Positions 56,905 to 64,000 of a DNA stretch of 64,000 nt are shown here, piece after piece. The notes beneath the pieces were generated by a model, which was not told the DNA's origin, searched no databases, and saw nothing but the letters and a program-made list of their open reading frames with translations. Made by a program: the position numbers and the translations under genes. Source of the DNA: Papio anubis (lineage: Eukaryota > Chordata > Mammalia > Primates > Cercopithecidae); assembly GCF_008728515.1 (NCBI RefSeq), contig NC_044986.1:114316313-114380312 (forward strand), written 5' to 3'. The stretch's first letter is position 1. Each line of letters starts with the position of its first letter.

Positions 56905-57400
56905 GCTAGAATCCACTGGAATGTAAACTCCACGGGAACACCGATGTTGGTCTATTTTTGTTTACTGCTATATCCTTGGTGCTTAGAATAGTTCCTAGAA
57001 AATATTTCATCAGGAAGTATTTGTTGAATGAATGGGGCTGGGTGTGGTGGCTCACACCTATAATCCCAGCACTTTGAGAGGCCAAGGCAGGTGGATCACT
57101 TGAGATCAGAAGTTCAAAACCAGCCTGGCCGACATAGTGCAACCCCATCTCTACTAAAAAAATAAAATAAAATAAAATAAAATAAAATAAAATAAAATAC
57201 AAAAATTAGCCAGGCATGGTGGCAGGTACCTGTAATCCCAGCTCCTTGGGAGGCTGAAGCACGAGAATTGCTTGAACCTGGGAGGCAGAGGTTGCAGTGA
57301 GCAGAGATTGCACCACTGCACTCCAGCCTGGGCGACACAGCGAGACTCTGTCTACAAAGAAAAAAGAAACAGAGAAATATTTGTTGAATGAATGGAATGA
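56905..57400 (+). mobile_element. L2 3' end, split by an Alu
   Basis: L2 terminal wording: ggaatgtaaactccacggga, actgctatatccttggtgct, tatttgttgaatgaatgg. Confidence 0.8.
57036..57377 (+). mobile_element. Alu with 18-bp target duplication and internal (TAAAA)n
   Basis: tatttgttgaatgaatgg at 57018-57035 and 57378-57395. An internal AAAAT/TAAAA run at about 57157-57200 lengthens the left monomer. Confidence 0.94.
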
Positions 57401-58424
57401 AATACCCAAGCTCTAGGTCTGTCTGTGTTATCAATTCCTAGCATTAATTTTTCTCTTCACCGAGATAACACTTTTAGGTAACCACCAATTAAAAATATTA
57501 CTTAAGGATTGTTTTTCTATTATTATGAATGATTACTCATCAACTCTAAGGTCATTTTGTGAGGCTCCTCCACCTCACCCCACATTTGGGTCACACAGCA
57601 GGACCCGCAGGAAACCTGGTGGGTCCATATCATTTGTCTGGAGAACATTGGGCAGGCATCTCCCTAATATGGAAACAATCTGAACTTGAACCCACTGCCC
57701 CTCTGCCTTCTGCCCTTTTCTCTTCTTCCTTCGCAGCCGGAGCGGATGGCATCGGCTATGCTTGTCACCTCTCTGCCCTTTCCTCAATGTCCTTCCTGTT
57801 TCCACGCTCGGCAGCAGCAAGTCTTCTGCTTCCAAAGGTCACAGATGGCGCCTTTATTGACAGAGCCAGCCAGCCGTCTTCCTCCGCCCCCTCCCCCTGA
57901 GCCGGGTGTTCACCCTTGATCCACTTTCCACTTCCTGGACAGCTTTCTTCGATGAGCTGCCTTCAGGCTCTGCTCCTGGTCCAGGTGCTGCAGCTGCAGC
58001 CAGCAAAGATATCAGACAGACACAAACCACCTGCTGGCCAAGAAGCAGCTGGCGCTTCCTGGGCACCCCCGCCCCTCCAGCGGGGTCTGATTTCCTAGGC
58101 AATGCCAGAGATGGGGATTCCTTCTGGCTCTCCTCCCCGCTCTGCCTTGTTCCTCCCGGTTTCACGTTGCTGCAGGCTGGTCCCGCCCCGAACCCTACTC
58201 CTTGGCTTTGTTTCATCTCCCATGCATAAGCGAATCATCCAGGCATTGTCTGGCACCCCGATACTGTCCCTTTATGGGCCCTTGGCTTCCTCAAACTCTC
58301 ATGATCACTTCCAATATCTGCCTTCCTCCTCCGTGCTGATTGAGAGCCTGACCCTGCCCTGGCCTTAAGGAATTCATGATCAATGCTCATTCCACTGTCT
58401 GCCCTCTTTGAAAGAGCTGCAGGA
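57401..58424. other. Unassigned intergenic DNA
   Basis: Mildly GC-rich around 57840-58200, with frames of 107-120 codons on both strands. No domain recognised and no CpG-island character. Confidence 0.4.
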
Positions 58425-58569
58425 ACCCAGGGAGGCTGAGGCAGGAGGATTGCTTGAGCCCAGGAATTTGAGGCTGCAGTGAGCTATGATCACACCACTG
58501 CACTTCAGCCTGGGTGACAGAGTGAGGTCTGTAAAAAAATAAAAAATAAAAATAAATGAATAAATAAAA
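58425..58569 (+). mobile_element. Alu, 5'-truncated (right half)
   Basis: aacccagggaggctgaggca to gagtgaggtctgtaaaaaaa plus an (AAAT)n tail. Confidence 0.9.
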
Positions 58570-59007
58570 TGTGATGTGACCATATACACACACCAGGAGG
58601 AGCACCTCCTGCTGGCCACACAGTGTCGGACCTGCCCGGGTATGTCTGTGCCTGGTAGCTGCCTCTGAAACCGGAGATTCTGCACACTTGTTTCTGCGAC
58701 CACCTTATTGTTGAGTCCTAAATTCTGCAGATCTATGAGATCTGAGAGTGCAGATCAGGGAAGGAAGGCCCTGCACTTTCTTTTCTCGGGCGGCCGTGGG
58801 AACTGTGGTTCGAATTTGTTTCCATCCCTGATGCAGAAGCCACCTGCAGTGTTCTCTGGGATGAGGGACATGGAGCGCCAGCAGTGTTTTGTGTTTTGCT
58901 TTTGTTTATTTTTTGGCAGTCTGCAACTAGTCCAGCACAGCATTTTCCAAAGCGTGTCCTTGTTCTATGAATAGATCTAGCTCCTCAGACTGTCACTGTT
59001 TCTCAGG
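58570..59007. other. Unassigned intergenic DNA
   Basis: Unique-looking; nothing recognised. Confidence 0.4.
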
Positions 59008-59012
59008 AAAAG

Positions 59013-59671
59013 TGATATGGTTTGGCTGTGTCCCCACCCAAATCTCAAATCGTAGCTCCCATAATTCCCATGTGCTGTGGGAGGGACCTGGTGGGAGGTA
59101 ACTGAATCATGGGGGTCTTTCCCATGCTGTTCTCTGATAGTAAGTCTCATGAGATCTGAAGGTTTTTTCTTTTCTTTTCTGTTTTTGAGACGGAGTCTTG
59201 CTCTGTTGCCAGGCTGGAGTGCAGTCTTACAATCTCAGTGCACTGCAACCTCCAGCTCCCGGGTTCAAGTGATTCTCCTGCCTCAGCCTCCTGAGTAGCT
59301 GGGACTACAGGCAGGCGTGCACCACCACATCCAGCTAATTTTTCTATTTTTAGTAAAGGCGGGGTTTCCCCATGTTGGCGAGGATGGTCTCGATCTCTTG
59401 ACCTCATGGTCTGCCTTCCTTGAGCTCCCAAAGTGCTGGGATTACAGGTGTGAGCCACCATGCCTGGCACCCGGTTTTATACAGGGGAGTACCCCTGCAC
59501 AGGCTCTCTTGCCTGCCACCATGTAAGATGTGCCTTTGCTTCTTTGCCTTCCACCATGATTGTGAGGCCTCCCCAGCCACGTGGAACTGTGAGCACATGA
59601 AACCTCTTTCCTTTTTGAATTACCCAGTCTCAGGTATGTCTTTATTAGCAGCGTGAGAACAGACTAATACA
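59013..59671 (+). mobile_element. THE1-type MaLR LTR, split by an Alu
   Basis: tgatatggtttggctgtgtc to cagactaataca, with an Alu inserted at about 59166-59468. The flank reads aaaag before and aaaaag after, consistent with a 5-bp duplication plus one slipped A. Confidence 0.92.
59166..59468 (-). mobile_element. Alu inside THE1
   Basis: Antisense Alu from ttttgagacggagtcttgct to gagccaccatgcctggc. Confidence 0.93.
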
Positions 59672-59730
59672 AAAAAGTATATTAGTAAGTCTGGGAAATG
59701 TGAAATTAAAGCAAAGTTACGTAGGCTTTA

Positions 59731-59878
59731 CTTTTTTTTTTCTTTTTTTTTTGAGACAGGGTCTTGCAGTGGTACAATCATAGTTTACTGCAGTGTTGAA
59801 TTCCTGGCCTCAAGCCATCCTCCTGTCTCAGCTTCCCAAAGCACCAGGATCATGGGCATAAGCCACCAGCACTGCCCT
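59731..59878 (-). mobile_element. Old Alu fragment
   Basis: Poly(T)gagacagggtcttgcagtgg, with an internal gap, to cataagccaccagcactgcc. Confidence 0.8.
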
Positions 59879-59919
59879 CTTGCAGAACTTCTTTCAGTCC
59901 TTAATATGCAGGTTCAGCC

Positions 59920-60300
59920 ATCAAATCAGCACGCATTGATGAACTGCCTGCTGTATGCATAGTACTCTTGGGGTGCTGGGAACAGAGGCATGGGAAAGAT
60001 GTGGCTCTGCCTGGAGTTTATAAGTTAGCAGCAGATGGACATTAACGACTAAGTACTCATTAATGATGCAATTATATGTGCTCCAAAAGAAAAAGCGGGT
60101 GTTGAGGGAACATTCATCATTAGGTCCTGCTCAAGTCTGGGGAATCACAAATGACTTTTCTGGGGAAATGATGTTCAAGTTCAGATCTGAAGAAGAGAAC
60201 GCTGTTTCCTAAGTGAAAGGGGCATGGATTTGAAGGATTTCAGGCAGGGGGACAGTGCCTGCAAAGGCCCTGAAAAGGAAAGTTCTTGGAGTCTCTGCTC
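59920..60300 (+). mobile_element. L2-like remnant
   Basis: Wording gatgaactgcctgctgtatg, cttggggtgctgggaacag, atgttcaagttcagatctga and gcctgcaaaggccctgaaa. Confidence 0.6.
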
Positions 60301-60389
60301 TGTTTCTAACCAGGAAACCCTTTCCACATACCCCTTCCAAGTCTCCAGCCTGTTCGGGAACTATAATTTGGCTTTGGTATCATAGAAAA

Positions 60390-60525
60390 ACCTGTGCAGG
60401 GACTTGAGACTGTCACTGATTGTCTGGGTGACAATGGAGCTGCATTTTTTGAGCCTCGTTTTTCTTATCAGTAAAACTAGGGGTAGACAACAGTAAGATG
60501 GCTAAGGTTCCCTCCAGCTGCGGCA
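60390..60525 (+). mobile_element. MIR-like remnant
   Basis: Wording gagcctcgtttttcttatca and gtaaaactaggggtagacaa. Confidence 0.6.
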
Positions 60526-61590
60526 GGCTAGGATTTCATGCGAATCCTCTTCCGTTTCTTAGGGTAGGGAGAGAGGGAAGTAGATCTAATTGTAAACAGG
60601 GGAATTTTTAGTCTGGAAGGGAAATAATTCAGCTCGCGGAGGGTGGGGTAGAAAAATGCAGTGTGGCTGCCATCCTAAAGCCTTAGGTGACCCAGTTAGA
60701 AGCCATGTATTCACGGCGTCCGCACATCAATACACACTTACTCACCAGCTGCTATTGACTAAGAGCTATGTGCTAAGGGCAGGGGACTCGGGGCTCTTGC
60801 CCCGAGCCCGGCAAGAAACCTGGAGACAGCACCCCACACCGAAGTTGCTCTCTCCTTTCAAAGGCAGGACTTCCAGGGCCTGGAGCCTCAAGGCCTCTGC
60901 GGAGGGGACAAAGGGCTCTTGAGGTCACTGGAGAGGCCAGAAGGCGGCTCTTTAAGTGGCTGGCATCACTTCCTGCAACCCCTGCCCCGTTCTAGGGACA
61001 CAGAGCAGGGACAGCAGCCTGGAGCCTTGGAGAACCCAGAGGACACTCGCTGGAATACAGGACCCCTTCAGAGGCGCATTGATTTTATAAAGGAACACGC
61101 TCGCTCAGAATACCAGCAAAGGGTCCTGTTTTTGAAACTCCTGCACGTAGAGAAAAGAAGACCCCTGCCCCGCATAGCCAGCCAGTAAGTTAGGAACAAA
61201 TAATGAGTGAAAACTATTATCTCCTGAGATCCCAGGTTCTCCCCCTGCTTTTTTTTTTTTTTTGCCTTTTAATCTTTTCTCCTTTTTTTCTGACTTTTAA
61301 TCTTTCTCTCTCTCTCCCACTTTTTTTCGGCTCCTCAGGCCAGACCCTTTTGTTCCATTTGTTCCTCTCTGCCCCAGAAAACAGACCTGTGTCACCCCGG
61401 CTGGTTTTTCTGCTGTTCTCAGATTACTTCACTCGAAGAACTTCGTGTGAGCTGCTTCCTCCCGTGCTCGCTGGAAAGTGGATCCTAATTCCTATCTAGG
61501 CTTTGCAGCTCAGAAGATTCTGGGTGTCCGGGCCCTGCAGCCCTGTGGTAGTGAGACAGACCGCCAAGATCCTTCCCTCGGCAGAGCCAG
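60526..61590. other. Unique intergenic DNA with a weak exon-like frame
   Basis: Repeat-free by eye. A plus frame of 89 codons at 60919-61188 ends inside a donor-like CCA|gtaagt. Its last 37 residues (..RRIDFIKEHARSEYQQRV..) have a plausible helical, charged composition, but I recognise no family. No acceptor, partner exon or promoter is evident. Downstream is a T- and CT-rich tract (61250-61330). Confidence 0.3.
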
Positions 61591-61992
61591 TATCTTAGCT
61601 CAGGCTGCTGTAGCAAAATATCACAAGCCAAGCGGCTTCAACAATGGAAACTGATTGTCTCTCAGTTCTGGAGGCCAGAAGTCCAAGGTCGAGGGGTCAG
61701 CAGCGCAGGGAGGGGAGGACGTGTTCCAGGCCTCTCTGCTTGGCTTGTAAATGGCCATCTTCTCCCTTTGTCTCTTCTCATGGTCTTCCTTCTGTGCATG
61801 TCTTTGTATCTAAATGTTCCTTTTTATAAGGACACCAGTCATGTTGGATTCAGGCCACTCCAACGACCTCACTTTAACTTGATTATGTCTTTAGAGACCC
61901 TATCCCCAAATAACCGCAGGTTCTGAGGGACTGGAGGTTAGGACTTCATCATATGAATCTAGGGGGAGAAGACACGATTCGATCCGTAACAG
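61591..61992 (-). mobile_element. MLT1A-type MaLR LTR
   Basis: Antisense wording tatcttagctcaggctgctg, tctcagttctggaggccaga, cctttttataaggacaccag and cgattcgatccgtaacag. Confidence 0.85.
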
Positions 61993-62012
61993 CCAGTAAG
62001 ACTACAACTTTG

Positions 62013-62305
62013 GCCGGGTGCGGTGGCTCACGCCTGTAATCACAGCACTTCGGGAGGCTGAGGCAGGTGGATGATGAGGTCAGGAGTTTGAACCCAGCTT
62101 GGCCAAGATGGTGAAACCCCGTCTCTACCAAAAACACAAAAATCAGCCAGGTGTGGTGGCGTGTGCATGTAATCCCAGCTACTCGGAGACTGAGGCAGAG
62201 AATTGCTTGAACCCAGGAGGTGGAGGTTGCAGTGAGCCGAGATCGCAGCACTGCACTCCAGCCTGGGCGCCAGGGTGAGACTACGTCTTAACAACAACAG
62301 CAAAA
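62013..62305 (+). mobile_element. Alu
   Basis: ggccgggtgcggtggctcac to gtgagactacgtcttaac; first of three same-strand Alus in a row. Confidence 0.93.
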
Positions 62306-62367
62306 AACCTAAAACTTCAGTGTGCCAATGGCTTACATGGAGGCTTGTCAAAAATAGAGGTACAAGG

Positions 62368-62660
62368 CTGGGCGCAATGGCTCATGCCTTTAATCCTGGC
62401 ACTTTAGAGACCAAGGTGGGGAAATCACCTGAGCCCAGGAGTTTGAGTTCAGCCTGGGCAATACAGCGAGACCCCATCTCTACAAAAAATACAAAAATCA
62501 GCCAGGTGTCATGGTGTGCAGCCGTAGTCCCAGTTACTCGAGAGGCTGAGGGATGGGAGGATCACTTGAGCCCAGGAGGTTGAGGTTGCAGTGAGCCGAG
62601 ATGGCACCACTGCACTCCAGCCTGGGCAACAGAGAGCAATCCTGTCTCAAAAACAAAACA
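62368..62660 (+). mobile_element. Alu
   Basis: ggctgggcgcaatggctcat to caatcctgtctcaaaaac. Confidence 0.92.
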
Positions 62661-62662
62661 AG

Positions 62663-62972
62663 GCCCAGTGTGGTGGCTCACGTGTGAAATCCCAGCACTT
62701 TGGGAGGCCGAGACGGGCGGATCACTTGAGGCCAGGAGTTCGAAACCAGCCTGGGCAATATGGTGAAATCCTGTCTCTACAGAAAATACAGAAATTAGCC
62801 TGGTGTGGTGGCATGTGCCTGTAGTCCCAGCTACTCGGGAGACTGAGGCATGAGAATCACCTGAAGCTGGGAGGTGGAGGCTGAGGCTGCAGTGAGCTGA
62901 GATGGTGCCACTACACTCCAGCCTGGGCAACAGAGCAGATCTCTGTCTCAGAAAAACAAAACAAAGCAAAAA
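62663..62972 (+). mobile_element. Alu with short internal duplication
   Basis: ggcccagtgtggtggctcac to gatctctgtctcag. The word ggaggctgaggctgcagtga at 62877-62896 reiterates gaggct. It lies almost directly behind the preceding Alu. Confidence 0.92.
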
Positions 62973-63324
62973 CTAGAGGTATCAGTGGCCATCCCACAGA
63001 TTCTGATTTAATAGGTCTGGGGCGGAGGCCAGGACTCTGATTTTTAAAAGCACCCTGGGATAAGTGTGATGGAATAGCCCACCCTAACTGCCCATTTGAT
63101 GCTGCGAACCAGCGCGTGGCCTGTGGAAGGGCCTATAACATGAATGTTGTGCTTACACTCTCCTGCTGCAAAGAAAAGACGTCCTCTTGTGTCTAGCTTT
63201 GCCTTAGTCCCTGTGCAGGTTTCCCTGCAGGGATCCTGGTGGCATCTGCAGGCCTCCAGAGGACCTTCCTGGCCAGGCAGCTTGTCAGTCACCGGCTCGG
63301 TAGGTGGCAGGCAGGCAGCAGGAC
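62973..63324. other. Unassigned intergenic DNA
   Basis: Unique-looking; a 149-codon minus frame at 63044-63493 overlaps the MIR and has no recognised domain. Confidence 0.4.
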
Positions 63325-63525
63325 AGGTCAGGTTTTGGAGTCCGAGGCCTGGCTCTGGCATTTCATGGCTGATTAACTTTGGACGGATCACTTGGCCTCT
63401 CCAGGGCTGAGCTTTTTTTGCCTTTGCAATAGGGGACTTCCTTGTCTGTCTCAGAGGGCTTCCATAAGGACTGAATGAAATGATGTTTGTCAAAGGTGTG
63501 TGACATAGTGCCAGGTACTAAGAGG
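63325..63525 (+). mobile_element. MIR
   Basis: Wording gtccgaggcctggctctggc, ctgattaactttggacggat and gtgtgacatagtgccaggt. Confidence 0.75.
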
Positions 63526-63527
63526 GC

Positions 63528-63566
63528 ATAGGGTGAGTGGATAGGGTGAGTGGATAGGGTGAGTGG
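63528..63566 (+). repeat. Three exact copies of a 13-bp unit
   Basis: atagggtgagtgg at 63528-63540, 63541-63553 and 63554-63566, directly abutting the following Alu. Confidence 0.95.
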
Positions 63567-63845
63567 TGGCTCACGCCTGTAATCCCAGTACTTTGGGAGG
63601 CCAAGGTGGGCAGATCACTTGAGGTCAGGAGTTGCAGACTAGCCTGGCCAACATGGTGAAAATACAATCTTTACTAAAAATACAAAAATTAGCCAGGTGT
63701 GGTGGTGAGCCCATGTAATCCCAACTACTCGGGAGGCTGAGGCAGGAGAATCACTAGAACCCAGGAGGTGGAGGTTGCAGTGAGCCAAGATCGTGCCACT
63801 GCACTCCAGCCTGGGTGACGAGCGAGACTCTATCTCAAAAACAAG
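63564..63845 (+). mobile_element. Alu, slightly 5'-truncated
   Basis: Starts tggtggctcacgcctgtaat without the usual ggccgggcgc and ends gagactctatctcaaaaaca. Confidence 0.92.
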
Positions 63846-64000
63846 GAAAGGGTGGGGGATAGATATTAGTTACTATGATTATCCTTCACTTCCATCAGAT
63901 GGCAAACCTAGGCTTAATGCGCTTCTGCAACATAAATGCACCAAGGAGAAACAAGGAGAGACTCGATCCTAAAGGGATCAGAGGCTGTCTGACTGTTCTG
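63846..64000. other. Unassigned DNA to the window end
   Basis: Short unique-looking stretch; nothing recognised. Confidence 0.4.

Noticed and set aside
63528..63566. Short direct repeats considered as a CRISPR-like array
   Set aside because: Contiguous 13-bp units without spacers in a primate genome; simple tandem duplication.
1..64000. tRNA, rRNA or microRNA genes
   Set aside because: I saw no tRNA cloverleaf with A/B boxes outside Alu/MIR sequence and no rRNA similarity. The hairpins at 38831-38888 and 1779-2428 lie in repeat DNA and do not look like microRNA precursors.

Overview
This is nuclear DNA of a primate. It carries one recognisable protein-coding gene, ECHDC3 (enoyl-CoA hydratase domain-containing 3), on the minus strand, inside a dense field of Alu, L1, L2, MIR and LTR insertions. 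Two of the youngest Alus (5367-5669 minus, 36766-37068 plus) carry base changes I associate with the Old World monkey AluY lineage: 'gatccggccactgc' in the right monomer and 'ggcgaggtggcgggc'-type wording in the middle. A cercopithecid such as a macaque or baboon is therefore more likely than an ape. No prokaryotic, organellar or plasmid signal is present.

Layout. 1-6640 is intergenic DNA 3' of ECHDC3, mostly Alus, with an unusual near-perfect inverted duplication of about 97 bp at 1779-2428. 6645-29250 is ECHDC3. Five coding exons (28891-29060, 23194-23315, 21073-21170, 15057-15257, 7181-7501, all minus) join in frame with consensus splice sites into a 303-residue protein. It has a mitochondrial-type N-terminus and a crotonase domain. 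The 3' UTR ends near a canonical AATAAA at 6662-6667. A CpG island covers exon 1 and the promoter (about 28540-29460) and includes a five-copy 30/31-bp GC-box minisatellite. Intron 1 holds a complete solo class II ERV LTR (25631-26629) in the sense orientation with an intact 6-bp target duplication.

29460-64000 is the 5' flank of ECHDC3. I found no convincing second gene there. It consists of stacked transposons (THE1, MST, MLT1 and MLT2 LTRs, L1 3' ends, L2, MIR, about 25 Alus) between unique stretches.

Biology. Aligned by eye to the family, ECHDC3 lacks both glutamates that do the hydratase chemistry in ECHS1-type enzymes, so it is probably not a conventional enoyl-CoA hydratase. I saw no undescribed gene system. 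The most interesting non-gene signals are the 1779-2428 inverted duplication, a 20-bp perfect hairpin at 38831-38888, an Alu without an A-tail but with target-site duplications at 44401-44687, the promoter minisatellite, the overlapping upstream start codon of ECHDC3, and the intronic solo LTR with a CTCF-like word.
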